Counted from the stretch's first letter, positions 9,303-19,624 are shown. The stretch is DNA of 64,000 nt from Rhodopseudomonas sp. (GCA_016124795.1 WGNB01000028.1:97366-161365), one strand, 5' to 3'. Numbers and translations: made by a program. Notes: generated by a model from the sequence alone, not told the origin.

Positions 9303-10046
9303 ATGACGACCAAGCTATCCCTCATTGCCGCCGGCATCCTTGCGGTCGCGGCGCTCGCCGCCCTGCCGCAGGTTCAGGTTCGCGCCCAGGCTCAAACGCA
9401 ACAGCCCCAGCCGCAACCTGCGAAAGCCCAGCAAGGCCAGGTGGAGAAGCCCAAGACCGCCGCACCCAAGGCCGAAGAGCCCGACGACGACCCGGTCAGC
9501 ATCGAGGCCATCACCCGCGATCCGCACATTCCGGTCATGGGCAATCCGAACGGCGATCTCACCATCGTCGAGTATTTCGACTATCGCTGCCCGTACTGCA
9601 AAAAGGTCAATCCGGTGCTGAACAAGGTCGTCAAAGACGACGGCCACATCCGGTTGGTCTTCAAGGACTGGCCGATATTCGGCGGCGTATCTATCTATGC
9701 GGCGCGTCTGGCGCTGGCGACGAAGTATCAGAACAAATATGGCGAGGCGCATGACGCGCTGATCTCGGCCACCGGCGCGCTGACCGAAGCCGGCGTACAG
9801 GAGATCCTGACCAAGGCCGGCATCGACCTGGCGCGGGCGCAACGCGATCTTGCCACGCACAGCAAGGACATCGACGCGCTGCTGGCGCGCAATCACCAGC
9901 AGGCGCAGGTGCTTGAATTCCAGGGCACGCCGGCCTTCATCATCGGCAAGTATCGCGTGCCGGGCGCACTTGATGAAAAGAACTTCAAGCTGGCGATCGC
10001 CGACTCGCGCAAGGCCAGCAAGACAAAACCCGACACCAGGAAATAG
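9303..10046 (+). CDS. DsbA-family thiol:disulfide oxidoreductase, exported
   Basis: A 247-residue protein. A signal peptide (MTTKLSLIAAGILAVAALAALPQVQVRA) is followed by a Gln/Pro/Lys-rich linker and a DsbA-type thioredoxin fold with the active site CPYC at Cys96-Cys99 (YFDYRCPYCKK). The cis-proline region is FQGTPAFIIG. The closest well-known group is the Com1/DsbA-like periplasmic oxidoreductases, which form or shuffle disulfides in exported proteins. The longer reading frame from 9213 is rejected because the signal peptide begins exactly at 9303. Confidence 0.9.
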   Translation: MTTKLSLIAAGILAVAALAALPQVQVRAQAQTQQPQPQPAKAQQGQVEKPKTAAPKAEEPDDDPVSIEAITRDPHIPVMGNPNGDLTIVEYFDYRCPYCKKVNPVLNKVVKDDGHIRLVFKDWPIFGGVSIYAARLALATKYQNKYGEAHDALISATGALTEAGVQEILTKAGIDLARAQRDLATHSKDIDALLARNHQQAQVLEFQGTPAFIIGKYRVPGALDEKNFKLAIADSRKASKTKPDTRK

Positions 10047-10149
10047 ACGACGGTCGTTTGAACGGCGGTTGCTTCAAGAGAAATCTTGTGCCGCCGCCTG
10101 TGATATCGGACCGGCGCGGTCGCACTCGTCGCCGCCGCGCCGCCGTCCC

Positions 10150-10611
10150 TCACATCGGGACCATCGCCGCGTCCTTCGACTGGCGCAGCGTCAGCGAGGT
10201 CTTGACGTTGCGGACGTTCGCCGCCGAGGTCAGTTGCTCGACAAAGGCCTGAAAGGTCTTGAGATCGGGCGCGACGCATTTCAGCACGAAATCGGTTTCG
10301 CCCGACAGCATCCAGCATTCCCGGACCAGCGGCTGCTTGCGGACGAATTCCTCGAAAGCGACAAGGTCCGATTCCGCCTGGCTCGACAGGTGCACCATGG
10401 CGAAGACCGCGACCTCGTAACCGAGCTTCTTCTCGTCGAGCAGCGCGCGATAGCCCTTGATGAAGCCGGCCTCCTCCAGCGCCCGGACACGGCGCAGGCA
10501 AGGCGGCGCGGAGATGCCGACCCGGCGGGCCAATTCCACATTGGTCATCCGGCCGTCGTCCTGTAGCTCCTTCAGGATTTTACGGTCGATGGCGTCGAGA
10601 CGGGCTGACAA
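10150..10611 (-). CDS. Lrp/AsnC family transcriptional regulator
   Basis: A 153-residue regulator with an N-terminal winged helix-turn-helix (LDAIDRKILKELQDDGRMTNVELARRVGISAPPCLRRVRALE) and a C-terminal RAM ligand-binding domain. These proteins assemble as octamers and respond to amino acids. The start is TTG with AAGGAG six bases before it. It is divergent from trxB, and a large palindrome lies between them. The target amino acid is unknown. Confidence 0.93.
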   Translation of the reverse strand: MSARLDAIDRKILKELQDDGRMTNVELARRVGISAPPCLRRVRALEEAGFIKGYRALLDEKKLGYEVAVFAMVHLSSQAESDLVAFEEFVRKQPLVRECWMLSGETDFVLKCVAPDLKTFQAFVEQLTSAANVRNVKTSLTLRQSKDAAMVPM

Positions 10612-10658
10612 TGAAAGCTCCTTGAGACAGCGGCAAGAACCCGGTGGGCATATCCATA

Positions 10659-10694
10659 CCGCGAAATATTGTTTCGCGAAACATTATTGCGCGG
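10659..10694. promoter_or_regulatory. Long palindrome between the lrp-like gene and trxB
   Basis: An inner 14-base perfect palindrome TGTTTCGCGAAACA (10670-10683) sits inside outer arms CCGCGAAATA and TATTGCGCGG (one mismatch). GCGAAAYATT is also directly repeated. It lies 48 bases upstream of the regulator start, so autoregulation is the simplest reading. Confidence 0.55.
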
Positions 10695-10760
10695 TTTTCC
10701 ATGTTCTGTTGACCGTTTGGTCAAAGATTGTGGGTCACGGGGGTTGCGTATCTTGCATAG

Positions 10761-11845
<1,085 letters not shown>

Positions 11846-11846
<1 letters not shown>

Positions 11847-12760
11847 TGATGACGAATAACAACAAATCGATGGACTGGGACAAGCTGAAGGTGTTCCACG
11901 CCGCCGCTGAAGCCGGCTCCTTCACCCATGCCGGCGAACGGCTCGGGCTGTCGCAATCGGCGGTGTCGCGTCAGGTCTCGGCGCTCGAGGGCGATCTCAA
12001 CGTCTCGCTGTTCCACCGTCATGCCCGTGGCCTGATCCTGACCGAACAGGGCGAACTGCTGTACCGCACCGCGCATGAAGTGTTCATGAAGCTGGAAGCG
12101 GCGCGCACCAAGCTGACCGACTCGCGCGAACGGCCGAACGGCGAACTGAAAGTCTCGACCACGCCCGGTATCGGCGTGCACTGGCTGACGCCGCGGCTCG
12201 GCGAGTTCCTCGATCTCTATCCCGATATCCAGATCACGCTGATCACCACCGACGAAGAACTCGATCTGGCGATGCGCGAGGCCGACGTCGCGATCCGGCT
12301 GCGCCAGCCGACGCAACCGGACCTGATCCAGCGCAAGCTGTTCTCGGTGCATTTCCACGCTTACGCCTCGCCGGATTATCTCAAGCGTTTCGGCACGCCG
12401 TCGTCGCACGACGAACTCGACAAGCACCGTATCATCCTGCTCGGCGGCGCGGTGCCGGCGCACTTCGCCAACCGGCGCTGGCTTCTGGAAGTCAGCCGTG
12501 ATGCCAAGAATGCGCGCGTGCCGGCGCTGTCGATCAACAACGTGCTCGGCCTGCTGCGCGCCTGCCAACGCGGCTTGGGCGTCGCCATGCTGCCGGATTA
12601 TCTGGTCGAGGAAAACGGCGGACTGGTTCAGCTGTTCGGCGAAGCCGACACGCTCGCGCTCGACGCTTATTTCGTCTACCCGGAAGAACTCAAATCGGTG
12701 GCGCGTATTCAGGTGTTCCGCGACTTCCTGGTCGCCAATGCGCAGCGCTGGCATTTCTAA
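11846..12760 (+). CDS. LysR family transcriptional regulator coupled to trxB
   Basis: A 304-residue LysR-type regulator. The helix-turn-helix is MDWDKLKVFHAAAEAGSFTHAGERLGLSQSAVSRQVSALE, with MDWDKL preferred by the family, so translation may begin at either of the two leading ATGs. The C-terminal effector domain is of the PBP2 type. Its ATG shares an A with the trxB TAA stop, implying translational coupling. LysR genes usually diverge from their target, so this tandem arrangement may tie its level to trxB. The inducer is unknown. Confidence 0.93.
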
Positions 12761-12840
12761 TACAAAGTGCCAGCGCGGCCGATGTCGCGAAACAGCGCGG
12801 CAAAATGCCGCCGCCAATTAATAACACCCCGATATAGCCG

Positions 12841-13017
12841 TTATGCGGCCCATTGCCGGCCCACCATCGTCGGTCGATGAGGGGCCCGCGAAGCGGTTTG
12901 CGATTTGGCATGGCTGACATGAGCGTCGGCCCATTGCTCAGCACGCTGAGGACTTTCATAGTCAGGGCTCGCTGATCGACGGATGTATATCCTCCCAGAG
13001 TCGCCGACGATCAGCAT
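12841..13017 (-). CDS. Possible small protein, 58 residues
   Basis: A short frame starting ATG at 13017 behind AGAGGGG. The product begins MLIVGDSGRIYIRRSASPDY and continues as a polar, histidine-containing tail. I recognise no family. In favour are the good ribosome site and a hydrophobic strand-like start. Against it, a plus-strand terminator lies at 13064-13093, and a short inverted repeat fills the presumed leader. The rest of 12761-13140 shows no other gene. Confidence 0.3.
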   Translation of the reverse strand: MLIVGDSGRIYIRRSASPDYESPQRAEQWADAHVSHAKSQTASRAPHRPTMVGRQWAA

Positions 13018-13063
13018 GTTCCCCTCTGGAATAGTTGTCGGCCCCCACGCCGACATACTGCAA

Positions 13064-13093
13064 CCGGGCCCCTTGCGGGGCTCGGTTTTTTTT
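13064..13093 (+). terminator. Rho-independent terminator
   Basis: CCGGGCCCC, loop TTGC, GGGGCTCGG (one G-T pair), then eight Ts. A second inverted repeat (TGTCGGC and GCCGACA, 13036-13055) lies just before it. It probably ends the trxB-lysR transcript, 300 bases after lysR, or a small RNA from 12770-13090. Confidence 0.8.
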
Positions 13094-13140
13094 GGGCCCG
13101 GCTCATTCCGGTACTTCGCCTTTAAAGCCCGGCGCAACAT

Positions 13141-14223
13141 TCAGAATTTGCGATAGTGATAAGTGCTGTCGTCGCGTATCGCCGCCAGTTTTTCGAGCGC
13201 GTCATGGTGCGGCGACAGATGACAAACCGGATCGGCAAGACGCGCATCGCCGGCGATCAGGAAAGCCTGACAACGGCAGCCGCCGAAATCCTTGCCCTTC
13301 AGCGCGCAGCTCCTGCAAGGTTCCTGCATCCAGTCGGTGCCGCGAAAGGCCATGAAAGCCGGCGAGCCGTGCCAGATTTCGGATAGCGAACGGTCGCGCA
13401 CGTTCCAGAACTCAAGACCGGGAATAACTTCGGCGGCGTGACAGGGCAGCACGCGGCCCGATGGCGTGACGTTCAGGGACCGACGGCCCCAGCCGCCGAC
13501 ACACGGTTTCGGATAGCGGGCATAATAATCCGGCACCACCGCGTCGATGACGATATCGCCGCAATGACTTTGCCGCAGCCGCTCGACGGCGATAAGCGCC
13601 GTGTCGACCTGTTGCCGCGACGGCATCAATGCGGCGCGGTTCTTCAAGGCCCAGCCGTAATATTGCACATGCGCGATTTCGACGCGGCTGGCGCCGAGGG
13701 CCAACGCCTGTTCGACCATCGACCCGATGCGGTCGATGTTGGCGCGATGCACCACGACATTGACGGTGAGCGGCAAACCGAGGTTCACGACGTCGGCGGC
13801 CAGCGCACGCTTGCGGGCAAAGGCGCCCGAATAACCGGCGATCAGATCGGCCGACGCCGCGTCGGAATCCTGGATCGAGACCTGGACATGATCGAGACCG
13901 GCATCGGCCAGCCGCGTCAATCCCTCCGACGTCAAACCGACCGCCGAAGTAATCAGATTGCTGTAAAGGCCGGCGTCCCGCGCGGCCGCGATGATCTCCG
14001 GCAGATCCCGCCGCGCCGCCGGCTCACCGCCCGACAGATGCACCTGCAACACGCCAAGCCCGGCCGCTTCGGCAAAGACACGCGCCCAGGTCGCGGTGTC
14101 GAGTTCGTCCGACCGTTTGTCGAGCTCAAGCGGATTGGAGCAATAAGGACAGCCGAGCGGACAACGATGGGTCAATTCGGCAAGCAAGCCGAGCGGCGCG
14201 AAAGCGGCGCGCGGCGCGTCCAT
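13141..14223 (-). CDS. pqqE: PQQ biosynthesis radical SAM protein PqqE
   Basis: A 360-residue radical SAM enzyme that, with the chaperone PqqD, cross-links Glu and Tyr of the PqqA peptide in the first step of pyrroloquinoline quinone synthesis. The SAM iron-sulfur motif CPLGCPYC is near residue 20. C-terminal SPASM-type cysteines are visible in [22 protein letters not shown] and VCHLS. ATG at 14223 overlaps the pqqD stop by one base. A GTG three bases earlier is also possible. It is the last gene of pqqABCDE. Confidence 0.97.
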   Translation of the reverse strand: MDAPRAAFAPLGLLAELTHRCPLGCPYCSNPLELDKRSDELDTATWARVFAEAAGLGVLQVHLSGGEPAARRDLPEIIAAARDAGLYSNLITSAVGLTSEGLTRLADAGLDHVQVSIQDSDAASADLIAGYSGAFARKRALAADVVNLGLPLTVNVVVHRANIDRIGSMVEQALALGASRVEIAHVQYYGWALKNRAALMPSRQQVDTALIAVERLRQSHCGDIVIDAVVPDYYARYPKPCVGGWGRRSLNVTPSGRVLPCHAAEVIPGLEFWNVRDRSLSEIWHGSPAFMAFRGTDWMQEPCRSCALKGKDFGGCRCQAFLIAGDARLADPVCHLSPHHDALEKLAAIRDDSTYHYRKF

Positions 14224-14519
14224 CACCCGAACTCCAGCAGCTTCTTGTCGGCAAGACCGGCCAGCAAGGCCGCAACATCGGTACGGATGCGGTCGCGCGG
14301 CGCGCCGGCAAAAGTCCGGACCAGATCGTCGACGATTTCGGCCAGCGTCGTCGCGCCGGTGCAGCGCTTGAGAATCTCATGCGCGACCGGATCGGCCTTG
14401 AACACCCGCTCCGGCGCCAGCAGCACCCAGCCGCCCTGCGCTTCGTTATGTGTCAGACGAACGCCACGCGGCAGGCGCGGCTTGGCATCGTCGGAGATCG
14501 AAACCGGCGCCGCGTTCAT
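14223..14519 (-). CDS. pqqD: PQQ biosynthesis peptide chaperone PqqD
   Basis: A 98-residue PqqD with the family features [42 protein letters not shown], a RiPP-recognition-element fold. It binds the PqqA peptide and presents it to PqqE. ATG at 14519 overlaps the pqqC stop by one base. The longer upstream reading is out of character and lies inside pqqC. Confidence 0.95.
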   Translation of the reverse strand: MNAAPVSISDDAKPRLPRGVRLTHNEAQGGWVLLAPERVFKADPVAHEILKRCTGATTLAEIVDDLVRTFAGAPRDRIRTDVAALLAGLADKKLLEFG

Positions 14520-15250
14520 CACGTTACATCCGGCACGAAGGCGCCCGGCGGCACGAGGCCAGGCGACACATAGGCATAAGCCAGCGCGTCGAGCATCGAC
14601 CACAGCACGCCGCATTTGAATTCCAGCGCCGCCAGCACCGCCTGCTGATCCTGCGGCGAACGGGCATGGCGCTTGACGTAGTCGAGCGCGAAATCCGAGT
14701 CGCGCCGTGCCTGAGGCGGCCGCTTGTCGAAATAGCTCAGCGTCTCCGGCGTCACAAAATCGTAGTGCGACAGCATCCCGGCCATGCGCTCGCCGATAAT
14801 CACCGGCGAGAATAACTCGGTCAGCGACGAGGCGATAGCTTCGAGCAGGGTCTTGTCGCGCACGAAATGAACATAGGCCTCGACCGCGAAGCGCGTGCCG
14901 GGCAACAGGCCCTTGAGCGAAGTGACGTAGTCGCGGTCGAGGCCGAGCCCGTCGGTCAGCTTCAGCCAGCGCGCGATGCCGCCGTCGCCGTCGTGCTCTC
15001 CGTCATGATCGACCAGCCGCGACCGCCATTCGCGCCGCACCGAAGCATCGTCGCAACGCGCGATCAGGCTGGCGTCCTTGAGCGGGATCGAGGCCTGATA
15101 ATAATAACGGTTGAGCGCCCAGGCCTGAACCTGGCCCTTGCTGCATTGACCGCCATGCAGCATGGCGTGAAACGGATGCAGCCGATGATAACGCCGCGCG
15201 CCGATGTCGCGCAGCGCCGCTTCCAGTTCATCGGGCGTGAGAAGCTTCAC
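14519..15250 (-). CDS. pqqC: Pyrroloquinoline-quinone synthase PqqC
   Basis: A 243-residue cofactorless oxidase of the TenA-like helical fold. It performs the final ring closure and eight-electron oxidation to PQQ. Signature stretches are RYHRLHPFHAMLHGG and LNRYYYQASIPLKDASLIARC. The start is GTG at 15250, overlapping the pqqB stop by four bases (GTGA). Confidence 0.96.
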   Translation of the reverse strand: MKLLTPDELEAALRDIGARRYHRLHPFHAMLHGGQCSKGQVQAWALNRYYYQASIPLKDASLIARCDDASVRREWRSRLVDHDGEHDGDGGIARWLKLTDGLGLDRDYVTSLKGLLPGTRFAVEAYVHFVRDKTLLEAIASSLTELFSPVIIGERMAGMLSHYDFVTPETLSYFDKRPPQARRDSDFALDYVKRHARSPQDQQAVLAALEFKCGVLWSMLDALAYAYVSPGLVPPGAFVPDVT

Positions 15251-16194
15251 AACACGATCTCCATGCCGTCATAAGCGACTTCCCAACCGGCGGCTTCGAC
15301 GCGCGCGCGCTCCGGCGAACCGTCGATCAGCATTGGATTGGTATTGTTGATATGGATGAAGATGCGCCGGCAATGCGATCTGGTGGCGGCGGTCAACCCG
15401 GCCAGCGACTGCAAGGTGCCGTCATCGCCACCGACCGGCATATGGCCCATGCGGCGGCCGGTCTTGGCGCCGGTGCCGGCGCGCAGCATTTCGTCGTCGG
15501 TGAACAGCGTGCCGTCGAACAGCAGGACATCGGCGCGGGCGAAGCGGTCCCGCATCGCATCGTTGATCGCGGCCGCGCCCGGCACGAACACCAGCCGCGC
15601 ACCGTCGCGTTGCATGTCGACGCCGACCGTGTCGGCGCTCTCGACGCCGATGCGCGGGTCGTCGCCTTCGAGATAAAGCGGCGCCTTGCCGGGCACGGTG
15701 AACAGGCTGGCGGTGACGCCGCCGGCCAGTTCGATCGTGTCGCCCGGCACAATCGCGCGGCGCGTCATGGCGGTCATCGCTCCGAACATGGCATTGCCGG
15801 CAACCGCAGCATGGCTTTCCGGCGTGGCGTAAAGCGTGAACGGCGTGTTCTCACGGACATGAACAAGCCCCGCGATCTGATCGATCTCGGCCCCGGTCAG
15901 CAGCACCGCGTCGATCGGGCTGCCGCGCAGGTGATTCGCTGCGGCGCCGGTCCGGGGATGCAAAGCCGGCGTGGCGCGAATCTGCTGGCCGAGGTCAGGC
16001 GCGGCGTTCAGCAGGGTCCAGCGGACCGCGCCATCAGGCCCCGCGCCGCCGGACACCGCGACGCTGGTCTGTGTGCGCGGACGCACCCGCCCGTCGCCGG
16101 CCCAGGCCAGTTGGCAGACCGGGCAACGGCAATTCCATTGCGGAAACGCGCCGCCGGCCGCCGAACCGAGCACCAGCGCGGTCAGACGCCCCAT
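15247..16194 (-). CDS. pqqB: PQQ biosynthesis protein PqqB
   Basis: A 315-residue metallo-beta-lactamase-fold protein thought to act as a hydroxylase on the cross-linked Glu-Tyr intermediate. The N-terminus has the PqqB pattern VLGSAAGGAFPQWNC with a CRCPVC zinc-site pair (residues about 22-28). The C-terminus has GHMPVGGDDG and IHINNTNP. It starts 31 bases after pqqA. Confidence 0.96.
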   Translation of the reverse strand: MGRLTALVLGSAAGGAFPQWNCRCPVCQLAWAGDGRVRPRTQTSVAVSGGAGPDGAVRWTLLNAAPDLGQQIRATPALHPRTGAAANHLRGSPIDAVLLTGAEIDQIAGLVHVRENTPFTLYATPESHAAVAGNAMFGAMTAMTRRAIVPGDTIELAGGVTASLFTVPGKAPLYLEGDDPRIGVESADTVGVDMQRDGARLVFVPGAAAINDAMRDRFARADVLLFDGTLFTDDEMLRAGTGAKTGRRMGHMPVGGDDGTLQSLAGLTAATRSHCRRIFIHINNTNPMLIDGSPERARVEAAGWEVAYDGMEIVL

Positions 16195-16225
16195 CGGCCG
16201 AGGCCGTCAGGCCAAAGCGCGCGAA

Positions 16226-16303
16226 TCAGAATTCGGCCGGCAGATAGCCGTTGATTTCCAGGCCGATGCAGATTTCGACGAGCGTCGGGGTGGTCCAGAG
16301 CAT
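16226..16303 (-). CDS. pqqA: PQQ precursor peptide PqqA (25 residues)
   Basis: A 25-codon gene whose product ends in LEINGYLPAEF. The Glu16 and Tyr20 pair, in the ExxxY arrangement of all PqqA peptides, supplies every carbon and nitrogen of PQQ. ATG at 16303 is preceded by GGGAGAG. The position directly before pqqB, and the complete BCDE set after it, make the call firm despite the size. Confidence 0.95.
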   Translation of the reverse strand: MLWTTPTLVEICIGLEINGYLPAEF

Positions 16304-16769
16304 GGTGTCTCTCCCTGTGCGCCGCGCTGGGTTGAACCTTATTCCCGGGACCCGGCCAGTCCACCGTGAGGTCCGGCACATTGGTTGAAACCGGGGTATT
16401 TCTTGTGCGGCTCGCGCATAAGTTTAGCGGCTGGGTGCGGGGCCGCAAGAGGGGAAAACGGCGCGGCGCGGCCACGACCGCCGCCTCCGCTGCGGTCGCC
16501 GGCCCCGTTCCGCCAGCCCCCTGCGAAGGCCGCCGACGATCACGCGATTGTCATTGCTGAACCCGATCGGTTCCCGGCGGCCATAACCGCGACACCCTGA
16601 CACGGCGCGCGGACGGAAAACGTCAATCCGGCGTCCCGGACCGGATCCGCGTCGGCAAATTGATGCTGGGCCGCAAGGCTTTCACGACGATCGCCGGAAT
16701 GCATTGGTTAACGACGGCGCCAGCCGACTGCCAAAAATGGTGCTTTCGGAACCGGGCAAATTAGTCACA
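16304..16769. other. Intergenic region between pqqA and the L,D-transpeptidase gene
   Basis: No convincing gene is seen. The reading frames here are short and have no ribosome site. It presumably holds the pqqA promoter next to 16304. A CRP/FNR-like palindrome follows at 16770. Confidence 0.5.
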
Positions 16770-16785
16770 TGTGACAAGCGTCACA
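16770..16785. promoter_or_regulatory. CRP/FNR-type palindrome upstream of the L,D-transpeptidase
   Basis: TGTGACAAGCGTCACA is a perfect TGTGA-N6-TCACA palindrome, the consensus layout for Crp/Fnr-superfamily regulators. A second palindrome, GTCACATGTGAC (16764-16775), overlaps it. It lies about 100 bases before the GTG start at 16888. Confidence 0.55.
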
Positions 16786-16887
16786 CCGTCGACGTTGTAA
16801 AAAACGTAACGTATACGGGTCTATCGGGTAATGTGGCGCTCAATGACAAGGGGCCAACGCCCCTTCAGCATATTGGGAGACTTCGCG

Positions 16888-19116
16888 GTGAAAGTCGTTC
16901 GATTTAACCGTCTGTTGGCGTCCACCGCCCTCGGACTGGTCCTTGTTATGTCGGCTCATGCGGCCCAGGCTCAGCAAGCACAGGGTGCGAGCGGTCAGGA
17001 CGTGCAGGTCGTCGTGCCGTCTTCCGACAACGTGCCGCCGCCGGCCGCCAAGGACGCGAATGCCGCCGCACCGGCCGCCACGCCGGCTCCCACCGCCGCT
17101 GCTGAACCCGCCAAGACCGAAACACCCGCCGCCACCGCCGCAGCACCGGCTGCCGCCGAGCCGGCCAAAGCGGCTGAACCGGTCAAGACCGCCGAGCCGG
17201 CGGCCAAGCCCGCCGAACCGACCGTGACCGCCGAACCGGCCAAACCGGCCGCCGCGCCCGAGCCGGCCAAGATGGCCGAACCGGCAACCCCGGCTCCGGC
17301 CGCCGCGCCTGAAAAGGCTGCCGCTGCGCCTGCCGCCCCCGCCCCGGAAAAGGCCGCCGCCGCGCCCGCCCCGGCTCCGGTCTCCGCCACCGCCGACAAT
17401 GCCGTCGCCGACAAGCTGCGCGAACTGGTGACCGGCAAGGCGCTCGACCGCGCCGTCGACCGCAAGGCCGAACGGACTGGCGTGCAGGCCTACTACAAGG
17501 CCCACGATTACGCCCCGGTCTGGGTGCATGATGGCGCCGTCACCGCCCGCGCCAAGGCGGTCATGGCGACTCTCGGCAAGGCCGCCGACGTCGGCCTCGA
17601 CCCGACCGACTACCCGACCCCGGATTTCGCCGCCGCCACCACCGCCGACGCACTGGCCGCCGCCGAACTGAAGCTGACCGCCAGCGCGCTGACCTATGCC
17701 CGCGAGGCGCAGATCGGCCGCATCCACTACACCCGCGTGAGCGGCGACATCTCGTTCAAGCTCGAGCCGCAGGATCCGGCCAAGGTGCTGGCGAAACTCG
17801 CCACCGCCGAGGACGCCGGCAAGACGCTCGACGGCTACAACCCGCAGATCGCCGAGTTCAAGGCGCTGCGCGAGAAGCTCGCCGAACTGCGCGCCGGCAA
17901 GGCCGAGGCCGCCAAGCCGGAAGCGGAAAAGGAAGCCCCGACGGTTCGCATCGCCAGCGGCCCGATCATGCGCCCCGGCCTCAAGGATGCCCGCGTCGTT
18001 CAGTTGCGCCAGCGCCTCAAGATTGAAGGCGACAAGGACAGCAAGACCTACGACGAAGCCGTGGTCGAAGCGGTCAAGGCGTTCCAGACCCAGGCCGACC
18101 TCGACGCCGACGGCAATGTCGGTCCGGCGACGCTGGCCGCGCTCAACGGCGAAAAGCACGAGGCGCGCCGCGCCGCCGCCAATCCGATCGACACCGTGAT
18201 CGTCAACATGGAACGGTGGCGCTGGTATCCGCGCGACCTCGGCAATCCGCACGTCATCGTCAATATCCCGGACTACACCCTGTCGCTGTACAACAACAAC
18301 AAGGTCTACTGGCACACCAAGATCGTGGTCGGTAAGCCGGGCAAGGCGACGCCGCTGATCAGCGCCGAGATGAAGTTCATCACGGTCAACCCGACCTGGA
18401 ACGTGCCGCCGTCGATCATCGAGAAGGAATACCTGCCGGCCTTGCAGCAGGACCCGAACGCGCTCGACCGCATCGGCCTGAAGCTGACCCAGGACGCCAA
18501 CGGCATCGTCCACATCCAGCAGCCGCCGGGCGCCGGCAACGCGCTCGGCCGCATCCGCTTCAACTTCCCGAACAAGTTCCTGGTCTACCAGCACGACACG
18601 CCGGACAAGTATCTGTTCAAGAAGGAAAAGCGCGCTTACAGCCACGGCTGCATGCGGGTTCTGAACCCCTTCACCTACGGCGAGAAGCTGCTGTCGCTGG
18701 CCTTGCCGGAAGGGCACTACACCCAGGCCAAGCTGGAAAGCATGGTCGGCAACAGCGAGATCAACATCAACTTCCCGAAGCCGCTCTGGGTCCATCTGAC
18801 CTATCAGACCGCCTTCGTCGACGAGAACGGCAAGCTGCAATTCCGTGACGACATCTACGGCACCGACGCCAAGATGATCGGCATCCTCAAGGGCAGCGAT
18901 CGCAAGGTCGCCGACCTGGCGATCGAACGGCCGCCGAACCAGTCGTCCAAGCCGGTGCGCATGCCGGTCGGGATGTACGGCGGCGATCGCAACTACTCGA
19001 GCGGCCCGAACTTCTTCGAGATGCTGTTCGGCGGCGGTCGGACCTCGGAAGTCGACAACTCGTCCCGCTCGCTGGGACCGCGTTACGGCCGCGATGGCCG
19101 GCTGGTGACCCGCTAA
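16888..19116 (+). CDS. L,D-transpeptidase, YcbB/LdtD-like, with Ala/Pro-rich linker
   Basis: A 742-residue exported enzyme that forms 3-3 peptidoglycan cross-links. GTG at 16888 follows GGGAG and begins a classical signal peptide (RFNRLLASTALGLVLVMSAHAAQA). A long Ala/Pro/Glu/Lys-rich low-complexity linker covers about residues 40-165. A scaffold domain comes next, a peptidoglycan-binding domain near 350-430 (LKDARVVQLRQRLKIEG), then the YkuD catalytic domain with Cys588 in YSHGCMRVL. About 140 residues follow the active site. A terminator closes the gene. Confidence 0.93.
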   Translation: MKVVRFNRLLASTALGLVLVMSAHAAQAQQAQGASGQDVQVVVPSSDNVPPPAAKDANAAAPAATPAPTAAAEPAKTETPAATAAAPAAAEPAKAAEPVKTAEPAAKPAEPTVTAEPAKPAAAPEPAKMAEPATPAPAAAPEKAAAAPAAPAPEKAAAAPAPAPVSATADNAVADKLRELVTGKALDRAVDRKAERTGVQAYYKAHDYAPVWVHDGAVTARAKAVMATLGKAADVGLDPTDYPTPDFAAATTADALAAAELKLTASALTYAREAQIGRIHYTRVSGDISFKLEPQDPAKVLAKLATAEDAGKTLDGYNPQIAEFKALREKLAELRAGKAEAAKPEAEKEAPTVRIASGPIMRPGLKDARVVQLRQRLKIEGDKDSKTYDEAVVEAVKAFQTQADLDADGNVGPATLAALNGEKHEARRAAANPIDTVIVNMERWRWYPRDLGNPHVIVNIPDYTLSLYNNNKVYWHTKIVVGKPGKATPLISAEMKFITVNPTWNVPPSIIEKEYLPALQQDPNALDRIGLKLTQDANGIVHIQQPPGAGNALGRIRFNFPNKFLVYQHDTPDKYLFKKEKRAYSHGCMRVLNPFTYGEKLLSLALPEGHYTQAKLESMVGNSEININFPKPLWVHLTYQTAFVDENGKLQFRDDIYGTDAKMIGILKGSDRKVADLAIERPPNQSSKPVRMPVGMYGGDRNYSSGPNFFEMLFGGGRTSEVDNSSRSLGPRYGRDGRLVTR

Positions 19117-19146
19117 GTCGCCCGGCTCAAACAAGCCTACGACAGA

Positions 19147-19175
19147 CGCCGGCGAAGCAATTCGCCGGCGTTTTT
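19147..19175 (+). terminator. Rho-independent terminator of the L,D-transpeptidase
   Basis: CGCCGGCGAA, loop GCAA, TTCGCCGGCG and five Ts, 30 bases after the stop codon. The arms are perfect and the loop is a GNRA tetraloop. Confidence 0.9.
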
Positions 19176-19277
19176 GCGTCTGGTGCCGCGATCGAGAAAA
19201 ACGCGCCACGGCCATCGCGGCGGCGTTCTTGCCGCCGAACCGGATATGGCTGGGATCGAAAATGGGGGGGTGGAATC

Positions 19278-19354
19278 TGGTACAGCTGGGTGGGCTCGAA
19301 CCACCGACCTCTGGTTCCACAGACCAGCGCTCTAACCAACTGAGCTACAGCTGC
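19278..19354 (-). tRNA. tRNA-His (GTG anticodon)
   Basis: A complete cloverleaf of 77 bases including an encoded CCA. Acceptor GCAGCTG pairs with CAGCTGT, the D arm is GCTC/GAGC, the anticodon stem CTGGT/ACCAG encloses CTGTGGA (anticodon GTG), and the T arm is GGTGG/CCACC. The first base pair is G1-U72 and the discriminator is A73. There is no encoded extra G at -1 opposite a C73, the usual bacterial identity element. That pattern is known in alphaproteobacteria. Confidence 0.96.
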
Positions 19355-19509
19355 ACGGGTTCCCGGCCATCTGGCCGAGCGAGCCGGAACCTAGAAGCCG
19401 CCCCCCTCTTTGGCAAGCATTTTGGCCGGCGAATTTGAAAAAGCCTTTGGGACTGGGAACTTGTGGGGGAAGGCCACCCGCAAAGGCGCTCGGGCGCGAA
19501 CCGGCCGAC

Positions 19510-19537
19510 AAAAAAGCCCAGGCGCGACGCCCGGGCT
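19510..19537 (-). terminator. Rho-independent terminator of the phasin gene
   Basis: Read on the minus strand: AGCCCGGGCG, a three-base loop, CGCCTGGGCT (one G-T pair) and a run of Ts. It lies 88 bases after the phasin stop codon. CATGGCCAAGCYT-type short repeats lie in the 3' untranslated stretch. Confidence 0.85.
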
Positions 19538-19624
19538 TGGTCATGAGGCTTGGCCATGAAGCTTGGCCATGGGCCACGGCCATGAGGGCCGTGGCGTAGT
19601 CGCCATCAAAGGCCTTGAGGGCCT

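Noticed and set aside
16840..19320. 826-codon open frame opposite the L,D-transpeptidase and tRNA-His
   Set aside because: Antisense shadow, runs through a tRNA and a terminator.
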